Source: Brevibacillus laterosporus LMG 15441 (GTDB lineage Bacteria; Bacillota; Bacilli; Brevibacillales; Brevibacillaceae). From it: a stretch of 64,000 bases of DNA. Shown here in pieces: positions 45,739 to 54,470 of this stretch; position 1 is the stretch's first letter, and every line of letters starts with the position of its first letter. Under the pieces are notes generated by a model, which worked only from the letters and a program-made list of their open reading frames with translations, was not told the origin of the DNA and did no database searches. The DNA is taken from the NCBI RefSeq assembly GCF_000219535.2, contig NZ_CP007806.1:4004501-4068500 (forward strand), written 5' to 3'. The translations under genes and the position numbers were made by a program.

Positions 45739-47217
45739 ATGTCATTAATCAATGTTACAAACTTGACGTTTGCCTATGATGGCAGTTTCGATAACATATT
45801 TGAAAACGTAAGCTTCCAAATCGATACGGATTGGAAATTGGGATTTACCGGAAGAAACGGCAAAGGGAAGACAACATTTCTTAACCTATTGCTTGGTAAA
45901 TATGAATACAGCGGAAATATTTCTGCTACGGTCAGCTTTGAATATTTTCCTTTCCCTGTCGAAAATAAGGCAAATAATACCCTTGATGTAATCAGCGACA
46001 TTGATCCAGACTATGTTCACTGGAAATTGATGCGTGAGCTTTCATTGCTACAGGTTTCTGAGGATGTTTTATATCGCCCCTTTGATTCATTGTCCAACGG
46101 GGAGCAAACGAAAGTGCTGTTAGCTACATTATTTCTCAAGGAAAATCATTTTTTGTTAATTGATGAACCAACCAATCATCTCGACATGCATGCAAGAAAA
46201 CTTGTCAGTGATTATCTCAAAACTAAAAGCGGATTTATTCTTGTCTCTCACGACAGGTCATTCCTTGATAACTGTGTAGATCATATCCTTTCAATCAATA
46301 GAACCAACATCGAAATACAAAAAGGCAATTTCTCCGATTGGTGGGAAAATAAGCAGAGACAAGATAACTTCGAGCTTGCAGAGAACGAACGGCTAAAAAA
46401 AGATATTAAACGCTTGTCGGATTCTGCTAAACGAACGAGCAACTGGTCGCACGAAGTGGAAAAAACGAAAAATGGCACAAGAAATTCCGGTTCCAAGGTA
46501 GATAAAGGGTATATTGGTCACAAGGCCGCTAAAATGATGAAACGCTCGAAAACAATTGAGCAGAGACAGCAATCTGCTATTGAGGAAAGGTCTAAGCTCC
46601 TTAAAAACATCGAAAACGCTGAAAGCTTAAAAATTTCACAGCTTGCTTTTCATAAAAACCAGCTTGCTGAACTTAAAAATGTTTCCATTTATTATGGGGA
46701 GAAAATGGTCTGCACGGATATAAGCTTTACAATTGAGCAAGGGGAGCGAATAGCGCTTTGTGGTAAAAACGGCTCTGGAAAATCAAGTATTATCAAGCTT
46801 ATTTGCGGTGAGCATCTCAACTTTACGGGGACTTTTGACAAGGGCAGTCAGCTCAAAATATCCTATGTTTCACAAGACACCTCCCATTTACAGGGAAATT
46901 TAACGGACTACGCTAGAAACAATGGGATTGATGAAAGCCTGTTTAAATCTATTTTAAGAAAACTTGGTTTTTCCAGAGTTCAATTTGAAAAGGATATTTC
47001 AGCTTTTAGCGGCGGTCAAAAAAAGAAAGTGCTGATTGCAAAAAGTCTTTGTGAGAAAGTGCATTTGTATATTTGGGATGAGCCGCTTAATTTTATCGAT
47101 GTGATTTCCCGCATGCAAATTGAAGAGCTATTGCTTGAATACGCTCCAACCATCCTGTTTGTGGAGCATGACAGGGAATTTTGCAAAAATATCGCTACAA
47201 AGCATGTTCAACTTTAA
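45739..47217 (+). CDS. ABC-F ribosome-protection ATPase, Lsa-like
   Basis: Cytosolic ABC-F protein of 492 aa with two ATPase domains and no membrane segment. Domain 1: GRNGKGKTT, LSNGEQTK, LLIDEPTNHLD. Domain 2: GKNGSGKSS, FSGGQKKKV, YIWDEPLNFID. Between them is a charged linker (about 190-290) that in this family reaches the ribosomal peptidyl-transferase centre. Its length and the start MSLINVTNLTFAYDGSFDNI closely resemble Lsa-type proteins as I remember them, which give resistance to lincosamides, streptogramin A and pleuromutilins. AGGAGG precedes the ATG. The attenuator upstream implies induction by ribosome-targeting drugs. The exact spectrum is not predictable. Confidence 0.9.
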   Translation: MSLINVTNLTFAYDGSFDNIFENVSFQIDTDWKLGFTGRNGKGKTTFLNLLLGKYEYSGNISATVSFEYFPFPVENKANNTLDVISDIDPDYVHWKLMRELSLLQVSEDVLYRPFDSLSNGEQTKVLLATLFLKENHFLLIDEPTNHLDMHARKLVSDYLKTKSGFILVSHDRSFLDNCVDHILSINRTNIEIQKGNFSDWWENKQRQDNFELAENERLKKDIKRLSDSAKRTSNWSHEVEKTKNGTRNSGSKVDKGYIGHKAAKMMKRSKTIEQRQQSAIEERSKLLKNIENAESLKISQLAFHKNQLAELKNVSIYYGEKMVCTDISFTIEQGERIALCGKNGSGKSSIIKLICGEHLNFTGTFDKGSQLKISYVSQDTSHLQGNLTDYARNNGIDESLFKSILRKLGFSRVQFEKDISAFSGGQKKKVLIAKSLCEKVHLYIWDEPLNFIDVISRMQIEELLLEYAPTILFVEHDREFCKNIATKHVQL

Positions 47218-47240
47218 GCCTTTCATCTAAGGCTTGATTT
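47215..47240 (+). terminator. terminator after the ABC-F gene
   Basis: AAGCCT...AGGCTT short hairpin overlapping the stop codon, followed by GATTTTTCT. Weak but well placed. A second hairpin, GAACCCC/GGGGTTC at 47269-47292, has its T-run on the minus strand. Confidence 0.5.
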
Positions 47241-47455
47241 TTCTCAAACATTTTTTCCCTTATAAAAAGAACCCCGACAGTTGTTGGGGTTCGAAACGCA
47301 CCAACTGTCTATACAGACAAAGCATGTGTTTTTTATAAATATTCAAATTGCAATTTTCATAATTTTCTAGCCCTTATTAGTCATGCTTACGTTTGTAGAT
47401 TTGGGATATTATTTTTGCGAAAGAAATAATTCCCAATAAAAAGGAGCTGAGTAAA

Positions 47456-48166
47456 TTGAAAAAATTGTGTAGTTATATCCTCATGGTAGCAATGTTCCTT
47501 GCCACTTTTGGTACAAGTGCATGGGGACAATCATCCGTACCCGATTCTCCCAAGTCTTCAGAAGGAAAATCAGAAAAAAACGAGTGGACGGTAGGAATTT
47601 TGCTGTACAACGATGTGGAAGTATTGGATTTTGCAGGTCCTTTCGAAGTTTTTGCTGTTGCCGAACAGGATACGTCAGGTAAGCCTTTTCATGTTAAAAC
47701 CGTTTCAGAGGATGGAAAAATGATTACAGCACGAAATGGATTGAAGGTTCAGCCTGATTACAGCTTTGACAATGCTCCCTCCTTTGACATTCTCATCGTT
47801 CCAGGAGGACCTGGCAGCCGTACGGAAATGTATAACAAACACATTATCAAATGGGTGCAAGAGCGAATGAAAACCGTTGATATTATGGCTTCCGTATGCA
47901 CAGGAGCATTAATTCTAGCAGAAGCAGAATTGCTAAATGGCAAAACAGTGACCACCCATTGGAATTCATATGATCGACTTGAAAAAGATTATCCGAAGCT
48001 AAAGGTGAAGAGGGACGTAAAATTTGTGGATGAAGGAAAAATCGTAACATCAGGGGGCATTTCCGCTGGCATTAACATGTCATTTTACTTAGTCAAACGA
48101 TTACTAGGAAAAGAAACCGCCGAAAAGACAGCGAAACAGATGGAGTACGACATTGTCATAGAGTAA
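47456..48166 (+). CDS. secreted DJ-1/PfpI-family protein
   Basis: A 236-residue protein starting at TTG 47456 with AAGGAG eight bases upstream. A Sec signal peptide (about 1-24, ending SAWG) precedes a DJ-1/PfpI domain: VGILLYNDVEVLDFAGPFEV, ILIVPGGPGSR, the nucleophile Cys at about 148 in SVCTGALIL, then TVTTHW. The domain is of the isocyanide-hydratase/AraC-sensor type. Export is unusual for the family. The enzymatic role is unknown; a glyoxalase, amidase or hydratase activity are possibilities. Confidence 0.83.
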   Translation: MKKLCSYILMVAMFLATFGTSAWGQSSVPDSPKSSEGKSEKNEWTVGILLYNDVEVLDFAGPFEVFAVAEQDTSGKPFHVKTVSEDGKMITARNGLKVQPDYSFDNAPSFDILIVPGGPGSRTEMYNKHIIKWVQERMKTVDIMASVCTGALILAEAELLNGKTVTTHWNSYDRLEKDYPKLKVKRDVKFVDEGKIVTSGGISAGINMSFYLVKRLLGKETAEKTAKQMEYDIVIE

Positions 48167-48557
48167 ATTCGCTAGATTCCATACTACAAAATGAACGTCA
48201 TCTGTCCTTCGTATCATCACAAGAACGCTTGGAATTGATGGAGCAATGTCTTCAAGAAAAAACCCAAAGCTATCTCACTTTCTACGTGTAGGCCACCCTT
48301 TTATAAAAGGCGCATCGGAGCTTTTATTTTCTGGGGAACCGAACCGGATGGATCAGGCTTGCAATGTGAAGTGGAAATGGAGGGGGAGGTCCAGCAGGTC
48401 CGAAGTCCAGCCTCTATATTTATACCAGCCGGCTTACAGCATACGTATAAATAAGTATCTGGCAGCGGTACCTATACCAATATTGTCTTGGCTCCAGAGT
48501 ACAATGCCAGTTTAGAAATGACAAAACCACTAGCACCAGCATTCGTAACTTCATAAA
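48167..48557 (+). pseudogene. decayed cupin-domain gene
   Basis: A frame with coding character (DSILQNERHLSFVSSQERL...) runs from about 48175 and stops at TAG 48288. A second frame resumes there as RPPFYKRRIGAFIFWGTEPD and continues through SPASIFIPAGLQHTYK to TAA near 48450. The same frame then goes on as VSGSGTYTNIVLAPEYN to 48557. The pieces join into one cupin-like protein with one frameshift and one nonsense codon; SPASIFIPAGLQH is a typical cupin strand. There is no ribosome site or start, so it is judged a remnant. Family naming is from memory. Confidence 0.6.
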
Positions 48558-48565
48558 CACAATAA

Positions 48566-48613
48566 CAAAAACGCATGCACCTGTCTGTTAGAACAAAGCA
48601 TGCGTTTTTGTTA
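48566..48613. terminator. bidirectional terminator before esterase 3' end
   Basis: AACAAAAACGCATGC pairs perfectly with GCATGCGTTTTTGTT around a loop of about 18 nt. It ends the minus-strand esterase transcript and any plus-strand readthrough. Confidence 0.85.
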
Positions 48614-48637
48614 TATGTACCTTTTCACACGATGCGA

Positions 48638-49459
48638 TTATTTCCAAGCCAATGCAGATCGAATAACGAGTCCGATGTATGGGAGAAGAACGGATAGATG
48701 GCCCTCATCATCAAAGCAACGATATTGAACCTGCAAGCCAGGAATGTTACTGGAGGATAGACGTTCGTACATCTCTTTGGCATCCACGACCATCTCAGCC
48801 TTTTCCTCACTGCCTATCCCTATCAAAAGACTAGTTTGCATAGGCTCTGCTGTTGATTCCTTCGCTTCCTTAGCAAAACGTTCTGCTAATGGAAACAGAA
48901 ATTGATTTTTCCACCAAATAGATGGACTTCCGGCAGCATAAACCTGAAAAGCCTGACGCTTTGTAAACATCGTATATAATGTAAACAGTCCGCCCAAGGA
49001 ATGACCAAATAACGTCTGACGATTACGGTCAATGGAAATCTCCTGTTCAATCAACGGCTTCAACTCTTCTTCAATGAATGTCAAAAATACATCTGCTCCG
49101 CCAGTTGTCGGCCATTCAGAGCCGTCCTTGCGATTAGGGAGCTCTGTTTTATCAGCATACACGGTGTAATCATAAAACCGTCGATTCGTTTCAAAGGGTT
49201 GGTCAGTATCATATCCAATACCAACTACTACTGCTGGCTCCAGCATGTGCGGTCCACGCGTCTGTAGGCGAACAGTCTCCGCCATCGAGCCAAACGCTGA
49301 ATTTGCATCCAGCATATATATAACCGGAAAACCAGTCTCGGGTGCTGGTACTTCTGGTTTGTACACCATAATTCGGTATGATGCACCACGATTGCTTATT
49401 ACTGTCCATTGCTCTGCCCCCGGAATGGCGAAGGCTGAACGTTTTTCTGTTTGTTTCAT
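48638..49459 (-). CDS. Fes/BesA-like siderophore esterase
   Basis: Alpha/beta hydrolase of the putative esterase (Fes/IroE/BesA) family, about 273 aa. Motifs: FPVIYMLDANSAFGSM, the nucleophile Ser in LFGHSLGGLF (about residue 154), and a late DDEGHLSVL supplying His. BesA hydrolyses ferric siderophore trilactones to release iron inside the cell. The start is placed at the ATG 49457-49459; a TTG two codons upstream fits the GGAG site slightly better. A longer frame would begin inside the Fur box and is rejected. It follows a Btr-like regulator gene. No signal peptide, so it is cytosolic. Confidence 0.83.
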   Translation of the reverse strand: MKQTEKRSAFAIPGAEQWTVISNRGASYRIMVYKPEVPAPETGFPVIYMLDANSAFGSMAETVRLQTRGPHMLEPAVVVGIGYDTDQPFETNRRFYDYTVYADKTELPNRKDGSEWPTTGGADVFLTFIEEELKPLIEQEISIDRNRQTLFGHSLGGLFTLYTMFTKRQAFQVYAAGSPSIWWKNQFLFPLAERFAKEAKESTAEPMQTSLLIGIGSEEKAEMVVDAKEMYERLSSSNIPGLQVQYRCFDDEGHLSVLLPYIGLVIRSALAWK

Positions 49460-49506
49460 CGCCAAATTCACCCTCTCCTCACCGCTGCCTGCACAAATTA
49501 CCCAAC

Positions 49507-49521
49507 TGATAACCATTATCA
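49507..49521. promoter_or_regulatory. Fur box upstream of esterase
   Basis: TGATAACCATTATCA matches the 7-1-7 Fur consensus TGATAATNATTATCA at 13 of the 14 defined positions. It sits about 50 bp before the esterase start, where bound Fur would repress in iron-rich cells. Confidence 0.75.
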
Positions 49522-49575
49522 ACATTGATCATAGCGAATTAGCCATCGCAGTACCATAGACAATATCCAGAACAA

Positions 49576-51240
49576 TTATGGACGATTTACAGCTAATAGC
49601 TCCGTAAGATGATCAAGCATTCGGAGATGGGCATGCGGGGAATATTCCAACCACGGATCAGAAGTAAGCATATGAATTCTGTTCTGCTGAACGGCTGACA
49701 TGGTTTGCCACTGCGGTTCATTTTGGATTTTTTCCCAGATAGCCAATGTTTCGCTTTCCTGACGAATCATCATGAAAAGGCGATCAGCATTCAATGCTTT
49801 CAGCTCCTTTATAGAAATGGGCTTAGTAGCATCTAATGCTTTATTCACACTAACTGGTTTCAATTGCAAATCATCAAACAGCAAGCCTGAGGTCCCACGA
49901 TTATTTTGTATAAACATATTTTGCTGTACTAATCGGATTACAACAACCGATTCCTTCTCCAGCCCAGGCTGCAATCGCTCTTTTACCATTTGAAGTTTCC
50001 GATCGTATTCCTCAAGCCACTTCTCTGCTTGCCAAGACTCTCCCAAAAACTCCGCTAGAAGGCGAAACTGCTGACGCCATTCCATTTGCGACACAGAGAG
50101 ATAGAACACGGGAGCTATTTTTTCTAAGGCCTGCTTTTCTATTTTCGGAAGATTATCATTGGCAATGATGACGTCTGCTGATATCTGCTTAAGCAGCTCT
50201 ATATTTTCCTGCCAGTTCTGGTTTTGACGATACGCGCTGATATGAACAGGGATTTCATTGCGATATTCTCGATAATAATATTCCGTCCACTTGGGATGAA
50301 GTGGAGCAGCAAACGGCATAATATGTAGCGGTAATAAATAGCCTACATGCGCCGGGCTGTATGCCACCAGCTTTCGACGGCGACTTTTCATATAAACATT
50401 AGGTGAAACGCCTATCTCCTTCTTAAACTTACGGCTAAAATAGAATTCATCCGCGTAGCCTACCTGATGAGCGATATCGCGCAGCCTAGCATCTGATTGC
50501 GCCATCAGTCGCTTCGCTTGCTGTATTCGTAGCTTAGCAACATACTCCATCGCGCTTATCCCGTATTTTTTTTTGAACAAATCAACAAAATATTTCGGAC
50601 TGATTTCGGCCACCTGTGCCAGCTTATCGATCGTTAATGAATCGGTATAGTGTTCCTCCATGTATTGCTTTACATATTCGAGTGCTGAATATGCGTTTTC
50701 CGGCTTCGTCCGACAATTCTGATTGATATAGAACAGGATTTCCTGAAAATCGATCTGACAACGAAAACGGCCTGTACGAGCTTTGCTTTGCCAACGACGA
50801 TTCAAATCCTCACACATGGATGCCAATTTATCAGAAGGGTAAACAGAGATTTTCCCCTTATAAGGAAACAACTGTTCATCCTTGCTTATCGTCATACAGC
50901 TTACATGATTGGGCTCGTGCCTAAATACATCGAAATATAACACATAGAGCTCCATCTCCTCACTCAATGCGAGTGTTCCAAAGGTTTGTCCTGGTCTACA
51001 TACGTACACTGAATTTTTATCCAGTTCCCATTGCTGATGATCCAGTACGAGCTGCACTTCTCCACTGGTCATGACAATAAGGGCATAGGAAAAAGCAAGT
51101 TGTTGCTTCAATTGGCAAAGAGCCCCACCCTTCACAGCCTCAATGGATCGAAGTCTGAAGGATAACTCATCAAGCATACATTTATCAGTGCTACGGCATA
51201 TCCTGTTGTCCATCCTATGTACACCACCAATATCCATCAT
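49576..51240 (-). CDS. AraC-type regulator fused to siderophore-binding domain (Btr-like)
   Basis: A 554-residue protein. After an N-terminal cupin-like sensor region (about 30-150), two AraC helix-turn-helix motifs (about 180-280: IDKLAQVAEISPKYFVDLFKKKYG, LRDIAHQVGYADEFYFSRKFKKEIG) precede a TroA/FepB-type binding domain (about 295-554). This is the architecture of B. subtilis Btr, which binds ferric bacillibactin and activates its uptake genes. It precedes the esterase gene. No siderophore ABC transporter is present in the window, so its targets must be elsewhere. The precise start is uncertain because several ATG codons lie within 25 codons. Confidence 0.85.
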   Translation of the reverse strand: MMDIGGVHRMDNRICRSTDKCMLDELSFRLRSIEAVKGGALCQLKQQLAFSYALIVMTSGEVQLVLDHQQWELDKNSVYVCRPGQTFGTLALSEEMELYVLYFDVFRHEPNHVSCMTISKDEQLFPYKGKISVYPSDKLASMCEDLNRRWQSKARTGRFRCQIDFQEILFYINQNCRTKPENAYSALEYVKQYMEEHYTDSLTIDKLAQVAEISPKYFVDLFKKKYGISAMEYVAKLRIQQAKRLMAQSDARLRDIAHQVGYADEFYFSRKFKKEIGVSPNVYMKSRRRKLVAYSPAHVGYLLPLHIMPFAAPLHPKWTEYYYREYRNEIPVHISAYRQNQNWQENIELLKQISADVIIANDNLPKIEKQALEKIAPVFYLSVSQMEWRQQFRLLAEFLGESWQAEKWLEEYDRKLQMVKERLQPGLEKESVVVIRLVQQNMFIQNNRGTSGLLFDDLQLKPVSVNKALDATKPISIKELKALNADRLFMMIRQESETLAIWEKIQNEPQWQTMSAVQQNRIHMLTSDPWLEYSPHAHLRMLDHLTELLAVNRP

Positions 51241-51579
51241 TTACCTACAGCTTTCCATGCATATACACTGATCATTGCGAAAAAGGCAGGTTTTATTTTT
51301 CATAACATCCACTTTACCAAATGAAGCTAGAATTTTCTATTTTAACAAATCATGCTGTTTGGCTTACCGCTAGATAGTAAAAATGATACCATTTTTCGTT
51401 TTCCAGAAAATATATTTTTTATTCAGACAGGAATTCATGGATGTTTACTTCTCAATAGCGAAAATCCAAAAAGGAATCTATAAAATTCAAGGGGATTCCC
51501 AAGGCAAGCTACCTAGGAATCCCCTTTAGGGTGTATGAAGAAAAGTGAACGCTTTCAATCTTAGCATGATCAGCAAAAA
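51241..51579. other. intergenic region with palindrome and terminator
   Basis: No gene supported. It holds the near-perfect palindrome AAAATGATACCATTTT (51380-51395), a possible operator for the Btr-like gene, and the terminator at 51488-51528. Confidence 0.5.
51488..51528 (-). terminator. terminator after the 158-aa protein gene
   Basis: AAGGGGATTCC pairs with GGAATCCCCTT around a loop of 16-17 nt; on the minus strand GAATTTTATAG follows. The T-run is poor, the stem strong. Confidence 0.65.
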
Positions 51580-52056
51580 TTACAGATCAATATCGAAAAT
51601 CGTGATGCTAGCAAAATCAATCTGGAGCAATGTGTCAGCAGGTATAGGATTTGGTGAGGACAGTACCATCTGAATTTTATCCCCTTTATGAAAGAGTTGG
51701 GGTAATAAAGTGGAGGTTACATAAGTTGTATCGAGATGATTGGCATGAAAGCTTGTTTGAGATGGAATAATCGTGTCCCCATTTTGAAGTAACTCGAATG
51801 TAAGAAGAGAAGTAGGATTTGCTGGGGGAGGAGAAGAAATAGTAGAGATTTGTATGCTAAATTGCGTGAGATAAATTGCAGTCTTGATAATCGTAATGGT
51901 GTCGGTTGTTGGCTCAAATATAATGCCAAATGCATTTGAGGCGCTATTCAAATTGATGACTACAGGCACTATGTTAGCAGGACGAATCACTTGTGGAAGA
52001 AAGTCATTTGTAACATAAGTAATTTTTTCATCTGACCTACATATGTGTCCAGACAT
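51580..52056 (-). CDS. possible spore-surface (exosporium-like) beta-rich protein
   Basis: From the ATG at 52054-52056 (AGGAGG nine bases upstream) it encodes 158 aa, rich in Ile, Thr, Ser and Pro, with few charges and short alternating beta-strands (TTDTITIIKTAIYLTQFSIQ). It starts MSGHICRSDEK with a single early Cys and has no signal peptide. This composition resembles the C-terminal jelly-roll parts of exosporium or spore-coat proteins of Bacillales. The assignment is by general look only; it may be something else. Single gene with its own terminator. Confidence 0.5.
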   Translation of the reverse strand: MSGHICRSDEKITYVTNDFLPQVIRPANIVPVVINLNSASNAFGIIFEPTTDTITIIKTAIYLTQFSIQISTISSPPPANPTSLLTFELLQNGDTIIPSQTSFHANHLDTTYVTSTLLPQLFHKGDKIQMVLSSPNPIPADTLLQIDFASITIFDIDL

Positions 52057-52464
52057 AACATTTACACCTCCTATCAATCCCTCTAGATATTGAATGATAA
52101 ACGGAAATGAATTGTGTTAGGCGAATACCCATTCTTTAAAATGGTTATGTAGGAAGAATACTTGTTATACAGAAGTCAATAAAAAATTACTGATATTCAA
52201 GGAAGTCTTACCTCTTTTGAACAAGAGTATGTAAAAAACAAAGGAAGTATGCAGAATATCCAGAAATTGGGGCATAAATTTTATCAAAAACATAATAATG
52301 AATAACATCCTAGACAACATAGGGAAATGTACAGCATCCAAACGATTGGCTCGTTTTGCACAAAAAAAGTGCCCCTATTCATAGGTGCACCCGAAACATA
52401 TCTGAACAGCTTTTCATGTATTTTACCCGACTCTGCGTTTTTTCAAAGCCTAAAAATCATTCTA
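52057..52464. other. intergenic region with gene remnant and terminator
   Basis: No intact gene. A 40-codon plus-strand open fragment at 52183-52305 looks coding (GSLTSFEQEYVKNKG) and ends at TAA. It has no start and no ribosome site, and may be the tail of a lost gene. The terminator of the six-gene operon lies at 52367-52390. Confidence 0.45.
52367..52390 (-). terminator. terminator of the MoxR/VWA/SWIM operon
   Basis: GTGCACCTAT pairs with ATAGGGGCAC on the minus strand (one bulge) and is followed by seven T. Confidence 0.8.
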
Positions 52465-52752
52465 TTATAGAGAGGTATCTTTGTTAATAAACTCCATATA
52501 CTGACAAAGATAAAAATAGCTTTCTGTTACATCCGCTATATCTGCTCTGCTACTCCGCACATATGCCCTCCCCTGCGCCTCTATTCTCTCTAGCAACTGT
52601 ATCAAAAAGTTCATGTCCAATTGCCTTGCAGCCATGATAAATTGATTTACTTCCTGTATGTCTTGCTCGTTTATTTTCGCTAAACCCTTTAACAAAAGCC
52701 GTTCACTCCACGGATTTATTCGATCAACAAGCTGCTCCAGCGCATTCATCAT
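52465..52752 (-). CDS. small helical protein of unknown function
   Basis: A 95-aa acidic, alpha-helical protein (MMNALEQLVDRINPWSERLL..., LIQLLERIEAQGRAYV). No domain is recognised and there is no signal or membrane segment. It is the last gene of the operon, 11 bp after the SWIM gene, so it is probably a partner of that complex. Confidence 0.75.
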   Translation of the reverse strand: MMNALEQLVDRINPWSERLLLKGLAKINEQDIQEVNQFIMAARQLDMNFLIQLLERIEAQGRAYVRSSRADIADVTESYFYLCQYMEFINKDTSL

Positions 52753-52763
52753 GTATCACGCCC

Positions 52764-54401
52764 CTAAAAATCCAGCTTCAGATTGGTCACTGCCTCGCCT
52801 TTTAAAAAGCTGATTGGATAGATATGCTGTTCATAAACGTGAGCAAATATATAAAAATCACGAAGCTCTAAAAATTTCTTATCCTTCTCTAAAAAAGGAA
52901 TCGTCTTTTCCCATTCCTGGTTATAGGGGATCGTCATCACAAGCTCATTGCCCTTCTGATCATTGACAGTAAAGATAAAATTTTGCGTTCCTTGTTCATA
53001 GGTCGAGCCGTTTACCTTGCTTACTTGTATGATAGCCAATTGCTCCTGTCTGCCCTGAAATAAAGCCATATGCTGATCTCTAGCGTGCCTTTCGTTCCAA
53101 TTATGAATAAGGAAATCCCCCAAATCCACATTCTCAATGGATTCTCTTGATTTTAATGCTAACAGCGTTTCCTCACTTGAAGAGATGCGTTGCTCCCGAT
53201 TTACTTTACATGCTCGTAGCTCAAGCTGAGATCGAGATAAATCATTCATCCTCCACTCTCTTCCCCAAGGAGATCTCTGCCCATACTGTTCTTTAAAGTG
53301 AAATTCGATTCCTTCATAATAAACAGGTCTCGAATCCGTATAGCTATATATCTTTTTATCATCTGTGCAGTAAAAGTAATAGGTAATCCCTTTATAGGAG
53401 GATCGGGTCGCCCACGGATTCGCTCCCAGCGCATATAGTCGCAATCTGGGAATTATGTAATATCTACTTTTAAAACGCCCAATTACCTGTCGTAGTTGCT
53501 CCTGACTTTGTTCTTTTTCTAAGGCAACCGTACGTAAATAGGTACTTGTTAGCTTTTCGAGAAATGCTTTTTGAGAAAAACGGATATGCCGCTGAAAAAA
53601 CAGCGTTACTTGTCCATGGATATTTCTCATATCCTTTTCCAATTGTGCTAACTGCCCATTATGCGCTGCAATGGCTAAAACTTCTAATCTTGCACAAATC
53701 GTCTCAGGTAATTTAGCCAAGCCCAGACTAATGATTTCCGTTATGATCTGCTTGCTATCCTGCACCACGTCCAACGAGTAATTGATTTGTTTATTTGTTT
53801 GATACCACGAATCATCAATCACCTGATGTATTGCTCTATACCTAAGAATCGCTTCTAATCTATGAATACAGCTTTCTTTTTGTTTACAGCTACAAATGCT
53901 CTTCCGTATATCTGCCTCATCCATAAAAGAAACCTCTACGTCCTGCCAGCTCATTTTTATGGTAAGGAACGAACTCTCTCCTATCTCTAGCTCCTCTGCA
54001 TAGGAAATCCGAAACAGAACCTCCTCCACCTGTGCTTCCGTAAACTGATCGTATATTTCACCCAAGGGCTTGGTAAAAAGCCACGAAAAATCGGCAGGCT
54101 TCGCTTCTACCTTCGTCTCATAATTTTGCTTATAGGATAAGAGAGCCATTATGATATGTTTACAGATTTTCTCTGAGGGACAGCTACAGACATGGCTATT
54201 CATATCAGCTTTTACATGACATACAATATCGTCTTCTAGCTTACAGACCACCTGATCAGCTTCAAACGTAAATGCCACCTGTAACCCTTTTTCCATATCC
54301 TTCACGGCACGATTATATAAGCCTTTGTTCGCATGCTTGATCAAAAATTCTTCTGTACAACGCGCTATAAGTTGCTCAAATTGAATTGAAAAATCTGTCA
54401 T
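52764..54401 (-). CDS. SWIM zinc-finger protein (YehQ-like)
   Basis: From the ATG at 54399-54401 (AGAGGTG just upstream), 545 aa. Two SWIM motifs, CxCxnCxH, are visible: VCSCPSEKICKH (about 72) and ICSCKQKESCIH (about 170). SWIM fingers bind DNA, RNA or proteins. The C-terminal two thirds have no recognised domain. Position in the operon and composition match E. coli YehQ, part of the yehL-yehM-yehP-yehQ set. The longer frame upstream has no ribosome site. Confidence 0.83.
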   Translation of the reverse strand: MTDFSIQFEQLIARCTEEFLIKHANKGLYNRAVKDMEKGLQVAFTFEADQVVCKLEDDIVCHVKADMNSHVCSCPSEKICKHIIMALLSYKQNYETKVEAKPADFSWLFTKPLGEIYDQFTEAQVEEVLFRISYAEELEIGESSFLTIKMSWQDVEVSFMDEADIRKSICSCKQKESCIHRLEAILRYRAIHQVIDDSWYQTNKQINYSLDVVQDSKQIITEIISLGLAKLPETICARLEVLAIAAHNGQLAQLEKDMRNIHGQVTLFFQRHIRFSQKAFLEKLTSTYLRTVALEKEQSQEQLRQVIGRFKSRYYIIPRLRLYALGANPWATRSSYKGITYYFYCTDDKKIYSYTDSRPVYYEGIEFHFKEQYGQRSPWGREWRMNDLSRSQLELRACKVNREQRISSSEETLLALKSRESIENVDLGDFLIHNWNERHARDQHMALFQGRQEQLAIIQVSKVNGSTYEQGTQNFIFTVNDQKGNELVMTIPYNQEWEKTIPFLEKDKKFLELRDFYIFAHVYEQHIYPISFLKGEAVTNLKLDF

Positions 54402-54470
54402 ACGCACCTCTTTATTGAAAAATAGCTTCAGCACCGAGGTGAGATTTCTCCCACCTCAGTACGTAGCCTA

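Noticed and set aside
47269-47292. GAACCCC/GGGGTTC hairpin as terminator of the ABC-F gene
   Set aside because: The T-run is on the minus strand, where no gene ends; the hairpin at 47215 is better placed.
49460-49525. Longer start for the esterase
   Set aside because: It would begin within the Fur box and has no ribosome site.
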